From: a bacterium C-53
Lineage (GTDB): Bacteria; Bacillota; Clostridia; Lachnospirales; Lachnospiraceae
Direction of reading: 5' to 3'
Length of the DNA stretch: 50,138 bases
NCBI GenBank assembly: GCA_003612525.1
Contig: RAZD01000026.1
Location: forward strand, 1 to 50,138
Made by a program: the position numbers and the translations under genes. Below are positions 8,016 to 16,326 of the stretch, one piece after another (position 1 is the first letter of the stretch; every line of letters starts with the position of its first letter). The notes under the pieces are model-generated. The model worked only from the letters and a program-made list of their open reading frames with translations. It did no database searches and had not been told where the DNA came from.

Positions 8016-8027
8016 GAGGAAATGAAG

Positions 8028-9143
8028 ATGAGAAAAAGAAGAAAGAGAAGAAGGAAAAAGAACCAAAAGAGGTGGGTGCCTGTTGCGGCAGGGGTTATTG
8101 CGCTTCTGCTTGTCGGCGTGGGAATCTTTTTCGGGATGGCGTTTGAGAGGGTTGATCTGGAGAAGGAAGCGGTTGTTGCGTTTTCCGGGTTTGACAGTAA
8201 GGGAAGCGTGTCTGTAGATGTTGCGCCGAAGGAGGGCTATGAAGAATTTTACAGCACGATTGATGTGTCTGTATCATCAAACGGAGCGCTGAGTAACGGG
8301 GATGAAGCAGTCGTGCATTTTTCGTACGATGAAGAACTGGCAAAGGAACTTCGGCTGATGGTGAAAGCGCCGGATAAAATCGTTCCGGTTGAGGGATTGC
8401 CGACGGCAACGGAAGTGTCGCTTGACGAGCTTTTCTCCGGGCTTTCCATAACGTATGCGGGCGTAGCTCCTGAGGTGACAATTGAAATGGCGAATGTGAG
8501 CGAAGATCCCTTCTTCGGAAATGTTTCTTTTCTGGTAGAAGAGCCGCGGGAATATTACAATGAAGGTGATCTTATAAAAGTACGCGCTGTTTTTAACGAA
8601 GAGGAAGCGCTGCGCCTGAATTATGATATTGAGCAGGGAGAGAACGGTTATGAAAAATCGTTTACTGTCGCAGGAGTGGACACTTATCTGAAACAGGGCA
8701 GTGAACTTGGCAGCGATCAGATTGCAGCATTATCCGATGCTGGAAAGAACCTGCTGCATGATGCGAATGATTATGGACTTCGCATTTTCAGTGAAGCGAA
8801 TCTGATGCCGATCTGGGTGAATAATCAACTGACCTTTCAATGGAAGAATCCAAGCCTTCTTTCCATGTATTTTCATACACTGAAAGAAGAGGCGGCTGAT
8901 AAGGGTATGCATCAAAATGATATTGAATGTGTCTACATGGCGACAATCATTCAGGCGGATGGCGTTTCGTGTCAGGCAGAAGTTGTCGTGCGGTTTACCA
9001 ACCTAATAAAAAAAGCAGATGGGAGTTATGATTTGTCAATTGATACAGGCGAAATTATCTCGGCATCCTACCGAAATTCCAATATTAAGCAGTTACTCAC
9101 CAATGATGATGATTATGTGACAGAAAAACTCGACTTAATATAA
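8028..9143 (+). CDS. Membrane-anchored extracytoplasmic protein of unknown function
   Basis: A 371-residue protein with an extremely basic N-terminus (residues 1-16, nearly all Arg/Lys), one transmembrane segment (about 17-38) and a long extracellular part. The exterior begins with a beta-rich, two-repeat-like region (about 45-195, with V-S-V-D-V and V-T-I-E-M strands) and ends with a separate region (about 215-370). No catalytic motif is visible. The ATG at 8028 is preferred because AGAGGA lies 7 bases upstream; ATG 8022 nearly abuts it. It is the last gene before a strong terminator at 9205-9237. Confidence 0.75.
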   Translation: MRKRRKRRRKKNQKRWVPVAAGVIALLLVGVGIFFGMAFERVDLEKEAVVAFSGFDSKGSVSVDVAPKEGYEEFYSTIDVSVSSNGALSNGDEAVVHFSYDEELAKELRLMVKAPDKIVPVEGLPTATEVSLDELFSGLSITYAGVAPEVTIEMANVSEDPFFGNVSFLVEEPREYYNEGDLIKVRAVFNEEEALRLNYDIEQGENGYEKSFTVAGVDTYLKQGSELGSDQIAALSDAGKNLLHDANDYGLRIFSEANLMPIWVNNQLTFQWKNPSLLSMYFHTLKEEAADKGMHQNDIECVYMATIIQADGVSCQAEVVVRFTNLIKKADGSYDLSIDTGEIISASYRNSNIKQLLTNDDDYVTEKLDLI

Positions 9144-9204
9144 CGACAACATTTGCGCTTGTTTTTGAGAAAAATTGGAGATGAAAACACTATATCTTGT
9201 ATTT

Positions 9205-9237
9205 TGAAAAGAGGGATCAACAATCCCTCTTTTTTTG
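9205..9237 (+). terminator. Strong Rho-independent terminator
   Basis: The 8-bp stem AGAGGGAT (9210-9217) / ATCCCTCT (9223-9230) with a 5-base loop is extended by A:T pairs and followed by seven T's. It ends the tcdA operon and isolates the Spo0A-like gene. Confidence 0.92.
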
Positions 9238-9250
9238 CGGAAACTCACCC

Positions 9251-9279
9251 TTGCAATTCCTGTCAATCGATAATAAATT
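9251..9279 (+). promoter_or_regulatory. Possible promoter of the Spo0A-like gene
   Basis: TTGCAA (9251-9256) and TAAATT (9274-9279) are 17 bases apart, a modest sigma-A match. I see no good sigma-H-type promoter or clear 0A box (TGTCGAA), both of which usually mark spo0A itself. Confidence 0.4.
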
Positions 9280-9342
9280 ATAGAAGTAGGAAATGGAAAA
9301 AAAAGGAAGATTAACAAAAAATTATCAAAGAGGAGAAGAGAA

Positions 9343-9903
9343 ATGGAGAAAATGAATGTAGCAGTTTTTGAAGACAACAAGAAAATGCTCGAGGTGATAA
9401 ACGATATTGTCAAATCTGATGATAATATGGAATTATATTTTATGGTGAAGCCATATGATCCGGAGCAGATGAGAAACCGACTTAAAAATTTAAAGACCTC
9501 GGAGCAGCCGTTAATTGCGGTGAAAGAGATGTCAACGGAGAAAAAGGGAGACCTGGAGAGTGATGTTACAAACATTATCCATGAGATCGGTGTGCCGGCG
9601 CACATTAAGGGATACCAGTATTTGAGAGATGCGATCATGATGTCAGTTGATGATATGGAAATGCTGAATTCGATAACAAAGGTTCTGTATCCCACGATCG
9701 CAAAGAAATATCAGACGACGCCGAGCCGTGTGGAAAGAGCCATCCGGCATGCAATAGAAGTTGCATGGAGCCGCGGCAAAATGGATACCATAGACGCATT
9801 ATTCGGATATACAATTAATATGGGTAAAGGAAAACCGACAAATTCGGAGTTTATTGCACTCATTGCGGACAAAATCAGAATTGAATACAAACTTCGCAGA
9901 TAA
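9343..9903 (+). CDS. Spo0A-family DNA-binding protein with a mostly deleted receiver domain
   Basis: A 186-residue protein; normal Spo0A has about 265. The C-terminal effector domain (about 70-186) is a near-textbook Spo0A DNA-binding domain, with [14 protein letters not shown] from 78 and the recognition helix [18 protein letters not shown] at 128-145. The N-terminus starts like a Spo0A receiver ([12 protein letters not shown]) but jumps from the first helix and second strand directly to the last strand, M-V-K-P-Y-D. The middle of the domain, including the phosphorylated Asp, is missing. It has a good GAGGAG site. It may bind 0A boxes without phosphorelay control. Whether a full-length spo0A exists elsewhere cannot be seen. 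Confidence 0.9.
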   Translation: MEKMNVAVFEDNKKMLEVINDIVKSDDNMELYFMVKPYDPEQMRNRLKNLKTSEQPLIAVKEMSTEKKGDLESDVTNIIHEIGVPAHIKGYQYLRDAIMMSVDDMEMLNSITKVLYPTIAKKYQTTPSRVERAIRHAIEVAWSRGKMDTIDALFGYTINMGKGKPTNSEFIALIADKIRIEYKLRR

Positions 9904-9980
9904 TTCTTTCCTTTATTCTCCGGGTGATGTATAATAAGAACGGTATAAAAATTAAACGATATAAAATTCGGAGGTAAGGT

Positions 9981-11423
9981 ATGAAAAAAATATTATTTGC
10001 CGCATCGGAGGGCGTTCCGTTTATCAAAACAGGGGGACTGGCGGATGTAGTAGGTTCTCTGCCGAAATGTTTTAATAAGGAGTATTTTGATGTACGGGTA
10101 ATCATGCCGAAGTATATGTGCATGAAACAGGAACACAAAGATATGATGCAGTATGTCACACATTTTTATATGGATTTCAATTTCCAGAGTATGTATGTGG
10201 GCGTGCTGGAAACAGAGTATCAGGGGATTAAGTTCTACTTTATTGACAATGAATACTATTTTCAGGGTTCAACACCCTACGGAAATATTCGTTATGATAT
10301 TGAAAAATTTATTTTCTTTTCAAAGGCAGCTCTTTCCGCATTGCCGCAGATTGGCTTTCAGCCGGATATTGTGCACTGCCATGACTGGCAGACTGGCCTT
10401 ATTCCTGTGTATTTAAAGGACAGTTTCCGCGGGGGAGAATTTTTCTGCAACATGAAATCAATTATGACCATACACAACCTGAAATTTCAGGGTACATGGG
10501 ATGTGAAGACGATTCGTCAGCTTTCCGGTCTGCCGGACTACTATTTTACACCAGATAAGCTTGAAGCATACAAAGACGCGAATCTTTTGAAGGGTGGTCT
10601 TGTATATGCGGATGCGGTTACTACGGTTAGCCCGACTTATGCGGAAGAGATCAAAACTCCGTTTTACGGCGAACAGCTCGAGGGATTATTAAATGCCCGT
10701 TCCGGCGATCTGCGCGGTATCATTAACGGAATTGATTATGATGAGTATAATCCTGAAACAGATCATTTTCTTGCCTTTAACTATAATGCGAAAAACTTCC
10801 GCAAGGAGAAAATTAAGAACAAGAGAGCTCTTCAGGAGCAGCTTGGACTGGAGCGCGATGACAGGACATTCATGATCGGCATTGTATCAAGGCTTACAGA
10901 TCAGAAGGGATTTGACCTGATCGCGTATATCATGGATGAATTATGTCAAGACAATGTACAGATTGTAGTTCTTGGAACAGGCGAAGAAAAATACGAAAAT
11001 ATGTTCCGTCATTTTGACTGGAAATATAATAACAGAGTTTCCGCTAATATTTATTATTCAGAAGATTTGTCACATAAGATTTATGGTTCCTGCGATGCAT
11101 TCCTTATGCCGTCTCTTTTTGAACCGTGCGGGCTCAGCCAGCTTATGAGCCTGCGTTATGGCACGGTTCCGATTGTCAGGGAAACAGGCGGTTTGAAAGA
11201 TACGGTTGAACCATACAATGAGTTTGAAGGCACCGGCACCGGTTTCAGCTTTACAAACTACAATGCGCATGAGATGCTTGCTTCCATACGCTATGCGGAG
11301 AGGATTTATTATGACCGCAAGAGAGAATGGAATAAGATTATCGACCGCGCGATGGCAGCCGATTTCTCATGGAATGTATCCGCATCGAAATACACAGAAA
11401 TGTATGACTGGATGTGCCCGTAA
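9981..11423 (+). CDS. glgA: Glycogen synthase (ADP-glucose type, GT5)
   Basis: A 480-residue protein of normal GlgA length. The N-terminal domain has K-T-G-G-L-A-D-V-V-G-S-L-P-K near 16-29, the ADP-glucose-binding signature. Further marks are H-D-W-Q-T-G around 137, I-N-G-I-D near 250 and the C-terminal P-S-L-F-E-P-C-G-L-S-Q-L motif with the catalytic Glu near 378. It transfers glucose from ADP-glucose to alpha-1,4-glucan. GGAGGTAAGGT precedes the ATG, and a TATAAT at 9930-9935 may be its -10 box. No other glg gene is adjacent. The amylosucrase-family enzyme at 33444 is another possible glucan source. Confidence 0.95.
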   Translation: MKKILFAASEGVPFIKTGGLADVVGSLPKCFNKEYFDVRVIMPKYMCMKQEHKDMMQYVTHFYMDFNFQSMYVGVLETEYQGIKFYFIDNEYYFQGSTPYGNIRYDIEKFIFFSKAALSALPQIGFQPDIVHCHDWQTGLIPVYLKDSFRGGEFFCNMKSIMTIHNLKFQGTWDVKTIRQLSGLPDYYFTPDKLEAYKDANLLKGGLVYADAVTTVSPTYAEEIKTPFYGEQLEGLLNARSGDLRGIINGIDYDEYNPETDHFLAFNYNAKNFRKEKIKNKRALQEQLGLERDDRTFMIGIVSRLTDQKGFDLIAYIMDELCQDNVQIVVLGTGEEKYENMFRHFDWKYNNRVSANIYYSEDLSHKIYGSCDAFLMPSLFEPCGLSQLMSLRYGTVPIVRETGGLKDTVEPYNEFEGTGTGFSFTNYNAHEMLASIRYAERIYYDRKREWNKIIDRAMAADFSWNVSASKYTEMYDWMCP

Positions 11424-11427
11424 GGAT

Positions 11428-12027
11428 TTACATTTCCATAGAACGAATCATCCGGCGTATGCTTTCATACATAAATGGTTTCAGTTCGTCAATCGGTACA
11501 GGCTCATTATACAGAATGGAACTGTGGCTGGTGGCGTTTACAAATTCGACAATCATATATACCAGAACCTCCGGGTTCTGGTATTTTTTTTCGGATGCTT
11601 CGAACAGTTCAATGTAAAAAGCATAGAAGTCCACTTCGTCGTCCGCCGGTTTTGAAATCATGGCGCTTTTAAAAATTCCCCAGCTTAAATTCTTGGAAAT
11701 AAAGTTAAGCAGAGATTTATCCGCATCCAGCTGGTCAATCACATGATTGACAATAAACAGGATACAGTCTTCCAAGTTATCTGTCTGTTCTTCTTTCAGA
11801 TCAGTCATGGCCTTGCGGAAAATCTGGCTGGCCTTGTGGGTGATCAGTTTCTTGCGTATATCGTATTTATCGGAAAAGTAGAGGTAGAAAGTTCCTTTTG
11901 CCATCCCTGCCTGTTCCACAATATCGGAGATGGACGTTTTATGAATCCCTTTTGTCGTAAAAAGGTCATAGGCGGCATTCAGAAGCGCCTCTTTTTTCTG
12001 TTGTTTTTTTATATCAACTTTCCCCAT
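11428..12027 (-). CDS. TetR/AcrR family transcriptional regulator
   Basis: A 199-residue regulator. The N-terminal helix-turn-helix (about 8-58) has A-A-Y-D-L-F-T-T-K-G-I-H-K-T-S-I-S-D-I and G-M-A-K-G-T-F-Y-L-Y-F-S-D-K, which is diagnostic of TetR. The C-terminal ligand pocket is not assignable. It is the third gene of the minus-strand operon that starts at 14098 and probably regulates that operon and the divergent esterase. Its stop lies only 4 bases from the end of convergent glgA, with no obvious terminator between them. Confidence 0.9.
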   Translation of the reverse strand: MGKVDIKKQQKKEALLNAAYDLFTTKGIHKTSISDIVEQAGMAKGTFYLYFSDKYDIRKKLITHKASQIFRKAMTDLKEEQTDNLEDCILFIVNHVIDQLDADKSLLNFISKNLSWGIFKSAMISKPADDEVDFYAFYIELFEASEKKYQNPEVLVYMIVEFVNATSHSSILYNEPVPIDELKPFMYESIRRMIRSMEM

Positions 12028-12070
12028 ATGGTTTTATATCCTTTCTCTTCTAAAATATTGTGCTGTATTT

Positions 12071-12775
12071 TTATATATGCATTCTTCTTCGAACCGCTTC
12101 CCGCAGTCTTGAGCGGGTAATAATCGTAATTAAGACAATATCGATGCATACGCAGCAAATCAGTACAATTGCAGACCAGGTCATTGCAAATTCCATATGA
12201 AGAAATGAACGGATGAAACATTCAAGGCTGACAGTTAATATGCCGATTTCCGTAAACAGATAAATGGCTCCGGAGAGAATTGAAGCATGAACATTGCGGA
12301 TCAGGAAAGCGAAAATAATCACAAGCAGTGTAATCGTCGCGGTGATAGGAACCGCCAGTTCCAGGAACCATACACGGGAAGGGGTGTTCAGGGAAATCAG
12401 GAAACAGTATACTGCAACTGCGATGCCGTCTAACAGTAGAAAAACATAGATCGGCAGTTTTGTGCTGAGAACAGCAGGTATAAAAAATACCCAGAGCATA
12501 AAACACACCCCGATAATATAGAGTGACCAGGAGGATTTATCAACTACAAAGAAGTTAATAAGGCCGCATGCAGCCGAGGTGGAACCCAGAACGGAAAAGA
12601 GCAGGATTGCAAGGTCTGTGTGCTTCACCTGATCGACCTGTCCTTTTTCCTTTGGGTATGGAGTGGGCGATGTAGTATCGACTGTTTCTTTCGGGTTCAG
12701 TATGGGAGTATTGCAGAGAGGACAGCGTCTGGCGGTCCGGTCAAGCTGCACTCCGCAGTTTACACAATATGACAT
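12071..12775 (-). CDS. Zinc-ribbon membrane protein of unknown function (DUF6320-like)
   Basis: A 234-residue protein. The N-terminus is a small zinc ribbon (C-V-N-C near residue 4-7 and C-P-L-C near 18-21), then a polar linker and six to seven hydrophobic segments between about 52 and 220, ending in an Arg-rich tail. AAAGGA precedes the ATG. It sits between an acyltransferase and a TetR regulator, an arrangement I associate with clostridial DUF6320 proteins; the family number is from memory and tentative. Possible roles include accessory membrane anchor or sensor for the neighbouring acyltransferase. Confidence 0.75.
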   Translation of the reverse strand: MSYCVNCGVQLDRTARRCPLCNTPILNPKETVDTTSPTPYPKEKGQVDQVKHTDLAILLFSVLGSTSAACGLINFFVVDKSSWSLYIIGVCFMLWVFFIPAVLSTKLPIYVFLLLDGIAVAVYCFLISLNTPSRVWFLELAVPITATITLLVIIFAFLIRNVHASILSGAIYLFTEIGILTVSLECFIRSFLHMEFAMTWSAIVLICCVCIDIVLITIITRSRLREAVRRRMHI

Positions 12776-12793
12776 TTTGAATATTCCTTTCTG

Positions 12794-14098
12794 TCAGCAA
12801 TGACTTCGGTTGGTTTCAATTTTTACATGAATGCCGTCTTCCACAAGCTTGCGGAAGAAATACTGTTCCACATCGGACTCTACGATGCTGCTTGCGAAGT
12901 TTACAGTCAGTGTATCACCGAAACTTACAATGGCGCAGTTTGTTCTTGCAGAGTAGGGCTGGCCCATATAGATATCAAACCGTTCAATGTATTTTTCCAT
13001 ACCGGGAGGGACCGTGATAGCGCCCATATTCGTAAGCCCTGCCGAGGATTGTTTGTCCTGGACTCTTGAATAAAACTGCTTTACGGTGAAATCCTTTATA
13101 AAAAGAGGGACAATGCGTATAACAGGATTTCGGCGCGTGGCGGCATTTGTTGTGATGTCCGCATTCAGGAATTTGTCATTTAAGTAGTAGCGCATATAAA
13201 AATGCACCTGCGTCAGAATTTCTTCAAATTTATAATCGCCGAGTCTTGGGTCGATAGTCGGATAGATCATGGTAATGAAATTGCGAAGTGTCTGCGATGG
13301 AAAAAAACGCCGCAGATTAACCGGCATGGCAAGTTTTACCGGACGCTCTTTAATCGGGCGATCGGCCTTCTGTTTCTGAATAAGCGCATAGAGAAGAACG
13401 GCATTCAGATATTCTGTGATAGAAGCGCCATACCATTTTGCTTTTTTATGAATTTCACTCGTTGACATAATGCCGCCGATTACATTTAGCGTATAGAAAG
13501 GCTCCACCGTTCCTCGTACGCGGTACGCTTTTTCCTGCGTGCGCGGCGGCCGCATTTTTGAAGTGGCATAGCGCAGATAGGCGTCTTCTGTCTCTTCCTT
13601 TTTTGATTTTTCATTGATGTCAAGAACAAAACCGCCGTTTGGGATTTTATGCCCGAGGAGTCGGAGATAATTGGCCGTAATGGTCTGCAGTACGAACATG
13701 CCTCCGCTTCCGTCAGCGAGGGAATGATGGCATTCAAAAGAGAACCGCCGTTCGTAATAATAGAGACGTATCAGATAACGATTATTTAATTTAAAATTCA
13801 TCGGCATGCAGAAATTAGCTACATCTTTCTGAACATAGGGCCCCGGACGGTTGTTGGGTGCAAGATAACGCCAGAACAATCCTTTGTGAATCGCCACTTT
13901 AAAGGTGGGGAATCTCGGGAGCGTCATATCGACAGCTTCCTGAAGAAGCTTTGGATTGATTTTTTCTTTTAACAGAACCGACAGGCGGTAAACGGAAGAA
14001 AAATTTTTACGCTGCAAAGTCGGATAAACATTGGCTGACAGGTCAAGTTTGTACCAGGTTTCTTTTTGTTGTAGATTCTTCTTTTCCTTTTTTTTCAT
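12794..14098 (-). CDS. Condensation/alcohol-acetyltransferase-like acyltransferase
   Basis: A 434-residue protein with the H-H-S-L-A-D-G active-site motif at 124-130, the H-H-x-x-x-D-G signature of acyl-CoA-dependent acyltransferases (condensation domains, alcohol acetyltransferases, wax ester synthases). A second conserved block around 270-290 carries P-V-N-L-R-R-F-F-P, resembling the usual second-lobe motif. It has a Lys-rich start and no signal peptide. I place the start at 14098: a promoter with TATAAT ends only six bases before it, so the upstream in-frame ATG at 14155 would lie outside the transcript. Substrates are unknown; the divergent esterase suggests an ester- or lipid-related pair. 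Confidence 0.78.
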   Translation of the reverse strand: MKKKEKKNLQQKETWYKLDLSANVYPTLQRKNFSSVYRLSVLLKEKINPKLLQEAVDMTLPRFPTFKVAIHKGLFWRYLAPNNRPGPYVQKDVANFCMPMNFKLNNRYLIRLYYYERRFSFECHHSLADGSGGMFVLQTITANYLRLLGHKIPNGGFVLDINEKSKKEETEDAYLRYATSKMRPPRTQEKAYRVRGTVEPFYTLNVIGGIMSTSEIHKKAKWYGASITEYLNAVLLYALIQKQKADRPIKERPVKLAMPVNLRRFFPSQTLRNFITMIYPTIDPRLGDYKFEEILTQVHFYMRYYLNDKFLNADITTNAATRRNPVIRIVPLFIKDFTVKQFYSRVQDKQSSAGLTNMGAITVPPGMEKYIERFDIYMGQPYSARTNCAIVSFGDTLTVNFASSIVESDVEQYFFRKLVEDGIHVKIETNRSHC

Positions 14099-14104
14099 GA
14101 TACT

Positions 14105-14133
14105 ATTATATCCTAAATAAAACAGGTTGACAA
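14105..14133 (-). promoter_or_regulatory. Minus-strand promoter of the acyltransferase operon
   Basis: Read on the minus strand, TTGTCA (14133-14128) and a perfect TATAAT (14110-14105) are 17 bases apart. Transcription should begin at about the A of the ATG at 14098, which implies a leaderless message. The -35 overlaps that of the divergent promoter. Confidence 0.75.
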
Positions 14134-14155
14134 AGCTTTTTGAAAACTTTACCAT
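14127..14155 (+). promoter_or_regulatory. Plus-strand promoter of the esterase gene, sharing its -35 with the divergent promoter
   Basis: TTGACA (14127-14132) and TACCAT (14150-14155) are 17 bases apart. The seven bases TTGACAA read as TTGTCAA on the other strand, so both divergent promoters use the same -35 DNA and cannot be occupied together. Confidence 0.65.
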
Positions 14156-14214
14156 AGTTTATGAATTTGTGCCTGCGTATGTGGGCGGAAGGTTTTGGAA
14201 AGGTATGGTGTAAT

Positions 14215-15135
14215 ATGGCGTTAGCAGATAAAATAGCCTCGAAAAATAAAGACAAGCGGAATCAAAATCTGATGGGGCTGATCAAACGGATGCACAGTGT
14301 TGTGGAAACAGATGATATTGACAGGCACAGGCAGTCGCAGGATAATTTTGGCGCAATTTTCGGCGCAAGCAAAGATATCACTTATGCGGATTTTAAAATA
14401 GAAGAAATGGATGCGGAATGGAGCAGGGTAAACCGTGTCCATATGAAAAAGTATGTGGTTCTCTATTGTCATGGCGGCGGATATATGACGGGAAGCCTCA
14501 AGTATGCACGGTGCCTTACCGGAAAGCTGGCTTCCTCCACTTCGATGGACGTGCTGGCATTCGATTACAGGCTTGCGCCGGAACATCCATATCCGGCAGC
14601 GCTTGAGGATGCAATGAAGGCGTGGAATTATCTGATGCTTTTAGGGTACGGCGCACGCGACGTGATTGTCGGAGGTGATTCCGCAGGGGGAAATCTGGCG
14701 CTTGCACTTGTACTTAAATTAAAGGAGGAGAACCGGATACTTCCGCGCGGTATTTTTCTGATGTCACCCTGGACAGACCTTACGGTATCCGGAAAATCAC
14801 ATCAGACAAAGGCAGATATTGATCCGGTTTTAAATGCGGAATATCTGAAAGAGGCAATTGACTCGTATGCAAAAGATGAAGATTTGCAGAACCCTCTGAT
14901 TTCTCCTCTGTTTGGTGATTTTAAAGGATTCCCGCCAGTGTATATTCAGACAGGCGATAATGAAATTCTTTTGGACGATGCCACAATGCTCCATAAGAAG
15001 CTGGTCAGAGAAAATGTTTCGGTGAAAATGGATATCTATGAAGGCATGTGGCATGTGTTTCAGATGTCGCCGTTTAAGACAGCATATGAGGCGATGGACA
15101 AAAATGCGGAATTTATTTTTGACATCTGCCGATAA
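14215..15135 (+). CDS. Alpha/beta hydrolase, hormone-sensitive-lipase-like esterase
   Basis: A 306-residue esterase. It shows the HSL-family oxyanion motif H-G-G-G from His86, the nucleophile elbow G-D-S-A-G-G with Ser156, the acid Asp248 (G-D-N-E-I-L) and the catalytic His280 (M-W-H-V-F), in correct order. There is no signal peptide, so it acts in the cytoplasm on short-chain or lipid esters. The start at 14215 has GGAAAGG upstream; the in-frame ATG at 14161 coincides with the predicted transcription start and cannot be excluded as a leaderless start. It is divergent from an acyltransferase, and lrgA follows 18 bases later. Confidence 0.88.
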   Translation: MALADKIASKNKDKRNQNLMGLIKRMHSVVETDDIDRHRQSQDNFGAIFGASKDITYADFKIEEMDAEWSRVNRVHMKKYVVLYCHGGGYMTGSLKYARCLTGKLASSTSMDVLAFDYRLAPEHPYPAALEDAMKAWNYLMLLGYGARDVIVGGDSAGGNLALALVLKLKEENRILPRGIFLMSPWTDLTVSGKSHQTKADIDPVLNAEYLKEAIDSYAKDEDLQNPLISPLFGDFKGFPPVYIQTGDNEILLDDATMLHKKLVRENVSVKMDIYEGMWHVFQMSPFKTAYEAMDKNAEFIFDICR

Positions 15136-15153
15136 TGGGAGGATTTGCGTGAA

Positions 15154-15540
15154 ATGCAGTATTTAAAACAGGTAATGGTGATTCTTTTCTTTAGTTTTCT
15201 GGGTGAACTTTTGTATCTTTTGATTCCGCTGCCGGTTCCTGCCAGCATTTACGGGATGGCGCTTCTGTTTCTTTCACTTCTTACGGGCATTGTGAAGCTT
15301 GCGCAGGTGGAAGATGCGGCGGATTTTTTACTTGGAATCATGCCGGTTTTCTTTATTTCTCCGACGGTAAGCATCATGACGAGTTATGGTTCCATTGCAG
15401 ATCATCTGATGGTGTTTCTGGTAATCTGCATAGTATCTACACTGGCGGCGCTGTTCTTGTGTGCATCCGTTTCCCAGTGGATGATTCGAAAGAAGCGGGG
15501 GATGAAGTCCTCCGGCAGAAGGGGAGGGACGGGGAAGTGA
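15154..15540 (+). CDS. lrgA: LrgA/CidA family holin-like membrane protein
   Basis: A 128-residue protein with four hydrophobic segments (about 4-24, 30-48, 62-82, 88-108) and a short basic tail, the size and layout of CidA/LrgA. The early P-L-P-V-P-A-S-I-Y-G-M segment is the family's most conserved stretch. LrgAB proteins influence murein hydrolase activity and, in several bacteria, pyruvate uptake. ATG 15154 lies 11 bases after GGGAGG; TTG 15145 is too close to that site. The stop overlaps lrgB. Confidence 0.88.
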   Translation: MQYLKQVMVILFFSFLGELLYLLIPLPVPASIYGMALLFLSLLTGIVKLAQVEDAADFLLGIMPVFFISPTVSIMTSYGSIADHLMVFLVICIVSTLAALFLCASVSQWMIRKKRGMKSSGRRGGTGK

Positions 15541-16229
15541 ATGAATTGCTGACCGATTCTGTCTTTTTTGGAATCGCACTGAGCCTTTGCTGTTATTTTG
15601 CCGGGGTGAAACTTCAGAAAAAAACCGGAATTGCGCTTTTAAATCCGCTGCCTGTTGCGGCAGTCATGATTATAGTGGTTTTGTGTGTGCTTCAGATTGA
15701 TTATGAGACCTATGACATTGGAGCAAAGTATATTACGTATTTTCTGACGCCGGCCACAGTCTGTCTTGCAGTTCCGCTGTATCGCCAGGTGAAGCTTTTA
15801 AAGGAGAATGCAGCGGCCATTCTGTGCGGGATTCTGGCGGGCTGCGCGGGGCATACGCTCGTGGTTGCGGCCCTGGGGCTGTGCTTTGCGCTTGACCGTG
15901 TATCCGTGATTTCCATTTTGCCGAAGTCCGTGACAACGCCAATTGCAATGGGAGTTTGCGAAGAGTCGGGCGGAATTACGGGAATTGTTGTGATTGGTGT
16001 AATGATTGCGGGAAATATCGGGGCGGTTTTTGCGCCTGCGCTCTTAAAGCTTATTAAAATTACGGAACCTGAGGCGCAGGGGCTTGGAATCGGATGCTGT
16101 TCTCATGCGCTTGGAACATCGACGGCGGTGAAACTTGGAGAGGTGCAGGCGGCGATGAGTTCGCTTGCGATTGTCGTTACAGGAATCATGACAGTGATTA
16201 TTGTGCCGATTGTGGCAAAATTTTTATAA
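15537..16229 (+). CDS. lrgB: LrgB family membrane protein
   Basis: A 230-residue polytopic protein, about seven hydrophobic segments, matching LrgB/CidB. Conserved parts include the L-P-K-S-V-T-T-P-I-A-M-G segment around 120-135 and the G-I-G-C-C-S-H-A-L-G-T-S segment near 180. It starts with GTG at 15537 inside the lrgA stop (GTGA overlap) behind AGGGGAGGG. LrgA and LrgB act together in the membrane. No LytSR-type regulator adjoins the pair. Confidence 0.9.
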   Translation: MNELLTDSVFFGIALSLCCYFAGVKLQKKTGIALLNPLPVAAVMIIVVLCVLQIDYETYDIGAKYITYFLTPATVCLAVPLYRQVKLLKENAAAILCGILAGCAGHTLVVAALGLCFALDRVSVISILPKSVTTPIAMGVCEESGGITGIVVIGVMIAGNIGAVFAPALLKLIKITEPEAQGLGIGCCSHALGTSTAVKLGEVQAAMSSLAIVVTGIMTVIIVPIVAKFL

Positions 16230-16326
16230 AAAATAAAGGGTATTACACTTCTGTGTAGAATATTAATTATAGAACGCTTCAAATATACTTCCCAAGTGTT
16301 GTGAATGGCGGGGTGGGAGACAGATC

